A stretch of DNA of 5,360 nt, from contig SKWJ01000477.1 of assembly GCA_007128995.1 (NCBI GenBank), positions 1 to 5,360 of the forward strand, read 5' to 3'. The notes beneath the pieces were generated by a model. The model saw only the letters and a list, made by a program, of their open reading frames with translations. It had not been told where the DNA came from and searched no databases. A program made the position numbers and the translations under genes. The stretch's first letter is position 1. The number at the start of each line of letters is the position of its first letter. This stretch comes from Paracoccaceae bacterium. Its GTDB lineage: Bacteria > Pseudomonadota > Alphaproteobacteria > Rhodobacterales > Rhodobacteraceae. Positions 1-5,203 of this stretch are shown piece by piece.

Positions 1-138
1 ATCGAAGCCTTCGAAGTGGCCAAGGCGCGTGGCGAGGGCGTGGCAGTTGTCGATGGCAAGATTGTCGAGAATTTGCATATTGTCACCGCGCATCAGATCC
101 TGGCAAAGGCAGACGCCATTTCAGCTTTGACGGAGTAA
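1..138 (+). CDS. mcl2: CoA-ester lyase family protein, C-terminal fragment; probable (3S)-malyl-CoA thioesterase (Mcl2)
   Basis: Only the last 45 codons are present, read in frame from base 1 to a TAA at 136-138. The peptide has the C-terminal tail typical of the HpcH/HpaI-CitE-like CoA-ester lyase family: an acidic/Ala-rich helix, then GEGVAVVDGKIVENLH (residues 12-27 of the fragment), then a final helix. The catalytic barrel lies outside the window. In Rhodobacter sphaeroides, as I recall, the gene at this place, a few genes upstream of mch and sdh, is mcl2. Its product hydrolyses (3S)-malyl-CoA to malate and CoA, completing the apparent malate synthase activity of the ethylmalonyl-CoA pathway. 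The naming therefore rests on the tail plus synteny. Another member of the family, such as a citrate-lyase beta-like protein or Mcl1, cannot be excluded from this fragment. Confidence 0.72.
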   Translation: MEAFEVAKARGEGVAVVDGKIVENLHIVTAHQILAKADAISALTE

Positions 139-143
139 ACTCA

Positions 144-701
144 ATGGGAACCCTTATTCTGATCCTCGGGGTCGCTGTTTGGGCCGGGGCCCATCTGTTC
201 AAGCGCATTGCCCCTGAAAAGCGCGCTGCAATGGGGGATGCCGGGCAGGGAATGGTGGCGCTGGCGCTGCTGGCGTCAATCGTTCTGATGACTGTCGGAT
301 ACCGGATGGCAGACCCAGTCTGGCTTTGGGTAGCGCCCCACTGGATGGTGCATGTGAATAACCTGCTGGTCTTTATTGGTTTCTACCTCTTCGCAGTGTC
401 GGGGCTGAAAACCAACCTTCACCGGCGTATCCGTCATCCCCAACTTTCGGGCTTCAAGGCATGGGCGCTGGCGCATCTGCTTGTTGTAGGGACATTGCAG
501 GGGCTGATCCTCTTTGGCGGGCTTCTTGCCTGGGCGGTCGCCTCTGTCATTGTGATCAATCGGGCCAACCGGTCTTGGACACCAACCCCCGAAGCCGCAG
601 CATGGAAAGAAGGGGTTGCGCTGGTGGGTGCTTTGTTTGCGATGCTGATTGTGGGCCAGATCCATGGCTGGTTGGGCCCCTGGCCGTTCGGAGGTGCATG
701 A
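144..701 (+). CDS. NnrU family integral membrane protein
   Basis: A 185-residue hydrophobic protein with about five or six predicted membrane segments, roughly residues 2-18, 37-53, 67-87, 107-139 (long, possibly two passes) and 156-175. The stretch at 97-132, beginning RHPQLSGFKAWALAHLL and running into a Gly/Leu-rich helix, is the signature of the NnrU family. NnrU was named from the nitrite/nitric-oxide reductase region of denitrifying Rhodobacter, but its biochemical role is not established, and related proteins also occur away from denitrification genes. The ATG at 144 lies five bases after the stop of the upstream gene, with a GGAG at 132-135 inside the end of that gene, so the two are probably co-transcribed. 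The stop overlaps the start of the next gene. Family assignment is firm; function is unknown. Confidence 0.9.
   Translation: MGTLILILGVAVWAGAHLFKRIAPEKRAAMGDAGQGMVALALLASIVLMTVGYRMADPVWLWVAPHWMVHVNNLLVFIGFYLFAVSGLKTNLHRRIRHPQLSGFKAWALAHLLVVGTLQGLILFGGLLAWAVASVIVINRANRSWTPTPEAAAWKEGVALVGALFAMLIVGQIHGWLGPWPFGGA
690..694 (+). promoter_or_regulatory. ribosome binding site deciding the DUF1737 start
   Basis: GGAGG lies 3 bases before an ATG at 698 and 6 bases before a second, adjacent ATG at 701. The normal spacing favours the ATG at 701, although the ATG at 698 overlaps the NnrU stop codon and would add one Met. Confidence 0.6.
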
Positions 702-907
702 TGAAAGCCTATCGTCTGCTGACCGGTGAAGACACATCGGCTTTTTGCCACAAAGTGACGGAAGCCCTGTCAAAGGGGTGGGAACTCTATGGGAGCCCGG
801 CCTATGCCTTTGACGCTGCCAGTGGCACAATGCGCTGCGCACAGGCGGTCGTAAAGGAAACCGATACGCCCTCCTACACGCCAGAGTTGAAGCTTGGAAC
901 CCTGTGA
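701..907 (+). CDS. DUF1737 domain-containing protein
   Basis: A small soluble protein of 68 residues (69 if the ATG at 698 is used). The sequence starts MKAYRLLTGEDTSAFCHKVT, followed by a Gly-Trp-Glu-Leu-Tyr-Gly-Ser-Pro segment and a Cys-Ala-Gln-Ala-Val-Val-Lys-Glu segment near the end. This is the layout of the DUF1737 family, in which a short one-domain protein of this length is usual. No catalytic residues are known for the family and I assign no function. There are three clear supports for expression: a GGAGG at 690-694, start/stop overlap with the upstream NnrU gene (ATGATGA), and a family-like sequence over its entire length. It is probably translationally coupled to the NnrU gene. A much longer reading of the same frame from 461 would run antiparallel in sense to nothing real and overlaps NnrU, so the short form is preferred. 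Confidence 0.85.
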   Translation: MKAYRLLTGEDTSAFCHKVTEALSKGWELYGSPAYAFDAASGTMRCAQAVVKETDTPSYTPELKLGTL

Positions 908-979
908 AAGCAGACCGGTCGGGGCTCTGCATCTCCTCTGGATCATAAAACCAACAACCCGACACCGTGATGAGGCGCG

Positions 980-2008
980 ATGACCAAAACCACAGCAGGC
1001 CGTTTCTTCGAGGATTACACGATTGGCCAGGTAATCTCGCATGCGGTGCCCCGCACTGTCTCGGGGGGCGAGCGGGCGTTTTATCACGCGCTTTACCCTG
1101 CGCGTGGTGCCCTCTATTCCTCGGACGAGTTTGCGCGCGCCTGCGGCCTGCCACAAAGTCCGGTTGACGACCTGATCGCATTTCACATTGTCTTTGGTAA
1201 GTCCGTGCCGGATATCAGCTTGAACGCCGTGGCCAATCTTGGCTATGCCGAGGCGCGCTTTCACTTGCCGGTCTATCCGGGCGATACACTGCGCAGTCAG
1301 TCAGAAGTGATCGGACTCAAAGAAAATTCAAATGGGAAAAGCGGTGTCGTCTGGGTTCGGACACGGGGCGAAAACCAGCGCGGCGAACTGGTTCTGGACT
1401 ATGTCCGCTGGGTAATGGTCCGAAAGCGAGACATCGGGTCCCCTGCCCCCGAAACGATGATCCCATCGCTTGCGTCGGTCGTAGCGCCAGAGGATCTCGT
1501 TATTCCGAAAACGCTGGATTTCTCGGCTTTCGACTTTGGCTTGTCCGGAGAGCCCCATCGCTGGGGGGATTATGCAATAGGTGAGAAGATCGATCATGTC
1601 GATGGCGTTACGCTGGAAGAAGCCGAGCATATGCTGGCGACCCGCTTGTGGCAGAACACATCGAAAGTTCATTTCGACAGCATGCAGCGCCCCGATGGGA
1701 AACGCCTGATCTATGGTGGTCATGTCATTTCCATGGCGCGGGCGCTGTCGTTCAACGGGCTGGCGAACGCGCAGATGATCGCGGCCATAAATGCCGGCGC
1801 CCACGCGAACCCGTCTTTTGCCGGCGATACTGTCAGGGCATGGTCAGAAGTTCTGGACCGGGCCGAAACCTCTGCTTCGGGGGTCGGGGCCTTGCGCTTG
1901 CGACTGGTCGCGACCAAAGGCGCCGCACTTGTGTTGAAAGATCAGGACGGCAAATATGATCCGAATGTCTTGCTGGATCTGGATTACTGGGCGCTGATAC
2001 CGACTTGA
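980..2008 (+). CDS. mch: mesaconyl-CoA hydratase (MaoC-like, double hotdog)
   Basis: A 342-residue protein that strongly resembles Rhodobacter mesaconyl-C1-CoA hydratase, which reversibly hydrates mesaconyl-C1-CoA to beta-methylmalyl-CoA in the cytoplasmic ethylmalonyl-CoA pathway. It is made of two MaoC/hotdog halves, about residues 10-150 and 195-320. The duplication is visible in the sequence: PGDTLRSQSEV at 100-110 is echoed by AGDTVRAWSEV at 281-291. In the second half, WQNTSKVHFD (224-233) sits where MaoC hydratases have their hydratase-2 motif, and the YGGH segment (245-248) follows. Length and end (LDLDYWAL near the C terminus) match the family. The start ATG has GAGG at 972-975, four bases upstream. 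It is separated from the DUF1737 gene by 72 bases and from sdhC by 282 bases. The neighbouring probable mcl2 supports the assignment. Confidence 0.93.
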   Translation: MTKTTAGRFFEDYTIGQVISHAVPRTVSGGERAFYHALYPARGALYSSDEFARACGLPQSPVDDLIAFHIVFGKSVPDISLNAVANLGYAEARFHLPVYPGDTLRSQSEVIGLKENSNGKSGVVWVRTRGENQRGELVLDYVRWVMVRKRDIGSPAPETMIPSLASVVAPEDLVIPKTLDFSAFDFGLSGEPHRWGDYAIGEKIDHVDGVTLEEAEHMLATRLWQNTSKVHFDSMQRPDGKRLIYGGHVISMARALSFNGLANAQMIAAINAGAHANPSFAGDTVRAWSEVLDRAETSASGVGALRLRLVATKGAALVLKDQDGKYDPNVLLDLDYWALIPT

Positions 2009-2041
2009 AACACAATCTTCGCGGACCAGACCCTGCGTGTT

Positions 2042-2069
2042 CCAGCGCGCTGGCCCGGCGATCGTTTTT
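2042..2069 (+). terminator. possible weak terminator after mch
   Basis: A perfect 12-base palindrome CCAGCGCGCTGG (2042-2053) overlaps a short alternative hairpin (CGCTG at 2048-2052 pairing with CGGCG at 2056-2060, one G-U pair). A run of five T follows at 2065-2069, four bases after the stem. It lies 33 bases past the mch stop, which is a sensible place. The stem is short and the T-run is not immediately adjacent, so this is only a candidate. Confidence 0.3.
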
Positions 2070-2105
2070 GTGTCGACAGTTTGTGCCTGATTCCTACGCG
2101 AAATC

Positions 2106-2136
2106 TGTGATCACTTATTTCCAGAGTGTGATCACA
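2106..2136 (+). promoter_or_regulatory. pair of TGTGATCAC palindromic boxes, putative operator upstream of sdhC
   Basis: TGTGATCAC occurs at 2106-2114 and again at 2127-2135. The second copy extends to the perfect 10-base palindrome TGTGATCACA (2127-2136). The copies start exactly 21 bases apart, about two helical turns, so a protein bound at each would face the same side of the DNA. A related GCGATCA follows at 2141-2147. The layout suggests a dimeric helix-turn-helix regulator of sdh or mch-sdh. The palindrome loosely fits the GT-N4-AC pattern of GntR/FadR-type sites, but I do not recognise the regulator. Confidence 0.45.
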
Positions 2137-2202
2137 AACTGCGATCAAGTCCGAGATTTACCGCAAACACGTCAGATATTTTACCGGGAGCATGCGTGAA
2201 GG

Positions 2203-2232
2203 CGTGACATTCGTGACAAAACAAGTATGTCA
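2203..2232 (+). promoter_or_regulatory. possible sdh promoter with TGACA-N9-TGTCA dyad
   Basis: CGTGACA is repeated at 2203-2209 and 2212-2218. The second copy forms an inverted repeat with TGTCA at 2228-2232 (TGACA, nine bases, TGTCA). GTGACA at 2204-2209 could serve as a -35 box, with TATGTC at 2226-2231 as a -10 box (16-base spacer), placing a start roughly 50 bases before the sdhC ATG. The match to sigma-70 consensus is modest, particularly at -10, so the promoter call is tentative. The dyad itself is directly visible. Confidence 0.3.
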
Positions 2233-2240
2233 GAAGTCGA

Positions 2241-2260
2241 GAAGGGCGTGATCGCCTTTT
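2241..2260 (+). terminator. terminator-like hairpin in the sdhC leader
   Basis: GGCG (2245-2248) pairs with CGCC (2253-2256) around a TGAT tetraloop. The stem can be extended outward by G-U, A-U, A-U and G-U pairs (2241-2244 with 2257-2260), ending in TTTT. The shape is that of a small intrinsic terminator or attenuator and lies 30 bases before the sdhC ATG. The T-run is only four long and partly paired, so termination strength is doubtful. Confidence 0.35.
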
Positions 2261-2279
2261 GTGATCGCGCATAAGAAAA

Positions 2280-2284
2280 AGGGG
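2280..2284 (+). promoter_or_regulatory. ribosome binding site supporting the sdhC start at 2291
   Basis: AGGGG lies six bases before the ATG at 2291. A GTG at 2261 opens the same frame ten codons earlier, but it has no purine-rich site before it, sits directly behind the hairpin T-run, and would add an unfamiliar basic peptide ahead of the conserved MADVNRGNRPLSPH N terminus. Confidence 0.7.
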
Positions 2285-2290
2285 CCGCGC

Positions 2291-2674
2291 ATGGCTGATG
2301 TCAACCGGGGCAATCGCCCATTGTCACCGCACTTGCAGGTGTATCGCATGCCTCTTGCTGCGATCACCTCTATTCTGAACCGTATCACCGGCGCCGGAAT
2401 GACGCTTGCGTCAATCCTTATCGTCTGGTGGTTTGCCGCAGGTGCATTCGGGCCAGAGTATTTCGAATTTGTGGACGGGCTTCTGACATCGATCCTTGGC
2501 CATCTGGTGCTGATCGGGTCGCTCGCCGCGCTGTGGTATCACATGCTCAATTCCATCCGTCACCTGATCTGGGATACAGGTCGCATGATGGATGTCGAAA
2601 GCGTTGAGAAGACAAGCTACATCGTCTTTGCCGGCACTGTTGTTCTGACAGTACTGACGATCATAGTCATCTGA
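2291..2674 (+). CDS. sdhC: succinate dehydrogenase cytochrome b556 subunit SdhC
   Basis: A 127-residue membrane anchor of complex II, which with SdhD holds heme b and the ubiquinone site in the inner membrane. The N terminus NRGNRPLSPHLQVYR (5-19) is a family hallmark. Three membrane helices are predicted near residues 22-50, 62-86 and 106-127. Ser27 and Arg31 of the quinone-site S-x3-R motif are present, and His84 in YHMLNSIRHLIWD (83-95) is the expected heme b ligand; numbering happens to agree with E. coli SdhC. Residue 30, His in E. coli (SILHR), is Asn here (SILNR). The start at 2291 is chosen over an in-frame GTG at 2261 because of the AGGGG site and conservation. It heads the sdhCDA-(lipoprotein)-sdhB operon, with sdhD starting 13 bases after its stop. 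Confidence 0.96.
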   Translation: MADVNRGNRPLSPHLQVYRMPLAAITSILNRITGAGMTLASILIVWWFAAGAFGPEYFEFVDGLLTSILGHLVLIGSLAALWYHMLNSIRHLIWDTGRMMDVESVEKTSYIVFAGTVVLTVLTIIVI

Positions 2675-2687
2675 AAGGGGCTGTTTC

Positions 2688-3068
2688 ATGGGGTTCAAAA
2701 CCGATTTTGCCCGCGTGCATGGTCACGGCGCTGCCGGAGAAGGCTTGCACCATTGGTGGAGCCAGCGCATCACCTCGATCGCGCTAATCCCGCTGACCTT
2801 GCTCTTCATCTTTCCGTTTGGCCGGGTGCTCGGTGGCGGGCATGAGATGTTCGTGGCGACTTATTCCAATTTGTGGCACGCGCTGGTCGCTGTGCTTTTC
2901 ATGATTGCGGCGTTCTCACACCTGCAACAGGGCTTGCAGGTTGTGATAGAAGACTATGTCCCCAACAAGGCGGCGCGCACCGCGGCATTGCTGGTCAACA
3001 CGCTTCTTTGCTGGGCCTTCGGTGTTGCTGCCGTCTTGTCGGTTGCGACTGTGTTGTTCAGCGCCTGA
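2688..3068 (+). CDS. sdhD: succinate dehydrogenase hydrophobic membrane anchor subunit SdhD
   Basis: A 126-residue three-helix membrane protein (about 28-48, 62-82 and 100-124), the second anchor of complex II. The N-terminal HHWWSQRITSIALIPL (21-36) is typical of alphaproteobacterial SdhD. HLQQGLQVVIEDY (78-90) gives the His-x10-Asp-Tyr pattern in which His78 corresponds to E. coli His71 near heme b, and Asp89-Tyr90 corresponds to Asp82-Tyr83 at the ubiquinone site. A strong AAAGGGG (2674-2680) lies seven bases before the ATG and begins at the last base of the sdhC stop. The SdhD stop overlaps the ribosome binding site of sdhA, so translation along the operon is likely coupled. Confidence 0.95.
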   Translation: MGFKTDFARVHGHGAAGEGLHHWWSQRITSIALIPLTLLFIFPFGRVLGGGHEMFVATYSNLWHALVAVLFMIAAFSHLQQGLQVVIEDYVPNKAARTAALLVNTLLCWAFGVAAVLSVATVLFSA

Positions 3069-3077
3069 GGAAAAAAA

Positions 3078-4883
3078 ATGTCTGCATACAAGATCGAAGA
3101 GCACTTTTATGATGTCGTGGTGGTTGGCGCTGGTGGTGCTGGACTGAGAGCAACGCTCGGCATGGCCGAACAGGGCCTGAAAACGGCTTGCGTGACAAAA
3201 GTCTTTCCCACCAGGTCCCATACTGTCGCGGCGCAAGGTGGCATTGCAGCCAGCCTTGGCAATATGGGTCCGGACAGTTGGCAGTGGCATATGTATGACA
3301 CTGTGAAAGGATCCGACTGGCTGGGCGACACAGATGCGATGGAGTATCTTGCGCGGGAAGCCCCCAAGGCCGTGTACGAGCTTGAGCATTACGGTGTGCC
3401 CTTCTCGCGCACCGAAGAAGGCAAGATTTATCAGCGCCCCTTCGGTGGTCATACGACCGAATATGGTGAAGGCCCCCCAGTTCAGCGGACCTGCGCTGCG
3501 GCCGACCGGACCGGCCATGCCATGTTGCACACGCTTTATGGCCAGTCCGTAAAGCAGAAGGCAGAGTTCTTCATTGAATACTTCGCAACTGACCTGATCA
3601 TGTCGGAAGATGGCGTGTGTCAGGGTGTATTGGCGTGGAAACTCGATGATGGGACACTGCATCTGTTCAGCGCCAAGATGGTGGTTCTGGCGACGGGTGG
3701 CTATGGTCGTGCCTATTTCAGCGCGACTTCAGCCCATACCTGCACCGGCGATGGCAATGGCATGGTGGCGCGCGCGGGACTTCCGCTGCAGGATATGGAA
3801 TTCGTTCAGTTCCACCCGACTGGTATTTACGGCGCGGGCTGCCTGATCACCGAGGGCGCGCGTGGTGAAGGGGGCTATCTGACCAATTCCGAAGGCGAAC
3901 GCTTCATGGAACGCTATGCCCCGACCTATAAGGATCTGGCCAGCCGCGATGTCGTCTCGCGCTGCATGACCATGGAGATCCGCGAAGGCCGCGGCGTGGG
4001 GCCGAACAAGGACCACATTCACCTGCACCTGAACCACCTGCCCCCGGAAACACTCAAGCTGCGTCTTCCCGGCATCTCGGAAAGTGCGCGCGTCTTTGCA
4101 GGTGTCGATGTGAACAAGGAACCGATCCCGGTTCTTCCGACCGTGCATTACAACATGGGCGGCATCCCTACCAATTACTGGGGAGAGGTGCTGAACGCTG
4201 ACACCGAAAACCCGAACCGGTTGGCACCGGGCCTGATGGCTGTGGGTGAAGCCGCATGTGCTTCGGTTCATGGCGCCAATCGGCTTGGGTCCAACTCGCT
4301 TATCGATCTTGTTGTATTTGGTCGCGCGGCAGCCATCCGTGCCGGGCAGATTGTCGATCCGAAGACACCTAATCCGACATTGAACAAGGCCAGTGTCGAC
4401 AAGGCGGTCGAGCGGTTTGACAGGTTCCGCCACATGAGCGGCGCGGTGCCAACTGCAGATCTGCGCCTTGAGATGCAGAAAGCCATGCAGGCCGATGCAG
4501 CCGTGTTCAGAACCGACAAGACCCTGGCTGAAGGCTGCGTAAAAATGCGCGCGATATCGGAGAAGATGGACGATCTCAGCGTGACGGACAGATCGCTGAT
4601 CTGGAATACCGACCTGATGGAAACGCTGGAACTGGACAATCTGATGCCCTGTGCGGTCACGACGTTCGTCAGCGCAGAAGCGCGCATGGAAAGCCGTGGC
4701 GCACATGCCCATGAGGATTACCCGGATCGCGACGATGTAAATTGGCGCAAGCATACGCTTGCCTGGGCAATGGGGGACAATGTGCGTCTTGAATACCGAC
4801 CCGTGGTGACCGATCCGTTGACCAAGCTGGAAGACGGCGGGATTGACCTGAAGAAGATCGCTCCAAAGGCGCGGGTGTATTGA
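3078..4883 (+). CDS. sdhA: succinate dehydrogenase flavoprotein subunit SdhA
   Basis: A full-length 601-residue catalytic subunit that oxidises succinate to fumarate on the cytoplasmic face of complex II and passes electrons to SdhB. The Rossmann dinucleotide motif VVGAGGAG is at 15-22. His48 in [11 protein letters not shown] (45-55) is the expected covalent FAD attachment residue. Active-site residues align with those of E. coli: His246 in FHPTG, Arg290 in LASRD, His357 in PTVHYNMGG and Arg402 in NRLGSNSL. The FAD-binding domain with its inserted capping domain covers about 12-420, and the helical C-terminal domain about 455-601, ending RPV-x-D then [13 protein letters not shown] (3067-3070), overlapping the sdhD stop, lies seven bases before the ATG, with an A-run between. 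No truncation or frameshift is seen. The stop overlaps the TTG start of the following lipoprotein gene. Confidence 0.98.
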   Translation: MSAYKIEEHFYDVVVVGAGGAGLRATLGMAEQGLKTACVTKVFPTRSHTVAAQGGIAASLGNMGPDSWQWHMYDTVKGSDWLGDTDAMEYLAREAPKAVYELEHYGVPFSRTEEGKIYQRPFGGHTTEYGEGPPVQRTCAAADRTGHAMLHTLYGQSVKQKAEFFIEYFATDLIMSEDGVCQGVLAWKLDDGTLHLFSAKMVVLATGGYGRAYFSATSAHTCTGDGNGMVARAGLPLQDMEFVQFHPTGIYGAGCLITEGARGEGGYLTNSEGERFMERYAPTYKDLASRDVVSRCMTMEIREGRGVGPNKDHIHLHLNHLPPETLKLRLPGISESARVFAGVDVNKEPIPVLPTVHYNMGGIPTNYWGEVLNADTENPNRLAPGLMAVGEAACASVHGANRLGSNSLIDLVVFGRAAAIRAGQIVDPKTPNPTLNKASVDKAVERFDRFRHMSGAVPTADLRLEMQKAMQADAAVFRTDKTLAEGCVKMRAISEKMDDLSVTDRSLIWNTDLMETLELDNLMPCAVTTFVSAEARMESRGAHAHEDYPDRDDVNWRKHTLAWAMGDNVRLEYRPVVTDPLTKLEDGGIDLKKIAPKARVY

Positions 4884-5194
4884 TCCGCGCGGGGCTGATC
4901 CTTGCGCCAGCGGCGCTACTGGCCTGTGCGCCGGTGCAGGACCAGTTCGCACGCGATGCAGCGCGCAATGCCGTGCAGCCAGTTCTTGCGGAACGCTTTC
5001 CGGGTGTTCCGCTGGAACCAGCAAGCAACTGCGTGATCAACGCGGCGACAGGCGCAGAGATTGCGCAGCTTGCCTTGGCCGCAAGTCAGCCCCTGACGCA
5101 CCCTTCTACGAACGCGCTGGTGGTCGAGATTGCCACGCGCCCTGAAACGATTAGATGTCTAGCCACAGACGGGCTTGCCCCGTTCCTGATATAG
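4880..5194 (+). CDS. small lipoprotein of unknown function encoded between sdhA and sdhB
   Basis: A 104-residue reading frame that fills the space between sdhA and sdhB. The N terminus has the form of a lipoprotein signal peptide: Ile-Arg, a hydrophobic core (residues 4-12), then the lipobox LLAC (13-16). The mature protein would start at Cys16 with about 89 residues. Ala at +2 suggests it is not held in the inner membrane by an Asp rule. Two more cysteines, Cys51 and Cys93, could form a disulfide in the periplasm. I recognise no domain. The start is a TTG at 4880 whose last two bases lie in the sdhA TGA (TTGA overlap), with AAAGG at 4865-4869 upstream; no better start precedes the signal peptide. 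sdhB begins nine bases after its stop, sharing the GGAGG. I recall small hypothetical genes at this position in related Rhodobacteraceae, which supports it being real. Confidence 0.78.
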   Translation: MIRAGLILAPAALLACAPVQDQFARDAARNAVQPVLAERFPGVPLEPASNCVINAATGAEIAQLALAASQPLTHPSTNALVVEIATRPETIRCLATDGLAPFLI

Positions 5195-5203
5195 GAGGCA
5201 CTT

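Noticed and set aside
910..930. GCAGACC / GG-c-TCTGC hairpin (with inner GACCGGTC palindrome) after the DUF1737 stop.
   Set aside because: The stem has a bulge and no T-run follows, so it is not a convincing terminator; the 72-base gap shows no clear promoter either.
276..1181. 301-codon minus-strand frame across NnrU, DUF1737 and the start of mch.
   Set aside because: It lies antisense to three recognisable genes and its low-complexity Arg/Pro/Cys-rich peptide shows no family features.
2106..2136. CRP-type sites in the TGTGATCACA boxes.
   Set aside because: CRP/FNR sites need a spacer between half-sites (TGTGA-N6-TCACA or TTGAT-N4-ATCAA); here the halves abut, so the usual consensus is not met.
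2005..2199. 64-codon frame with a TTG start overlapping the mch stop, filling much of the mch-sdhC gap.
   Set aside because: No ribosome binding site is evident, the peptide is unlike any family I know, and it runs through the palindromic boxes and the candidate terminator, which explain the sequence better.
2261..2290. Upstream GTG start for SdhC adding ten residues.
   Set aside because: There is no ribosome binding site in front of it and it directly follows the hairpin T-run; the ATG at 2291 has AGGGG at good spacing and begins the conserved N terminus.
3070..3078. Run of eight A just before and into the sdhA ATG, as a possible slippage or frameshift site.
   Set aside because: It lies in the spacer between the GAGG and the start codon, so slippage there would not change the protein; sdhA is intact.
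3729..5024. 431-codon open frame on the minus strand opposite sdhA.
   Set aside because: It is a shadow of the GC-rich sdhA codon pattern; the peptide is rich in His, Arg and Ala with no domain, while sdhA on the other strand is unmistakable.
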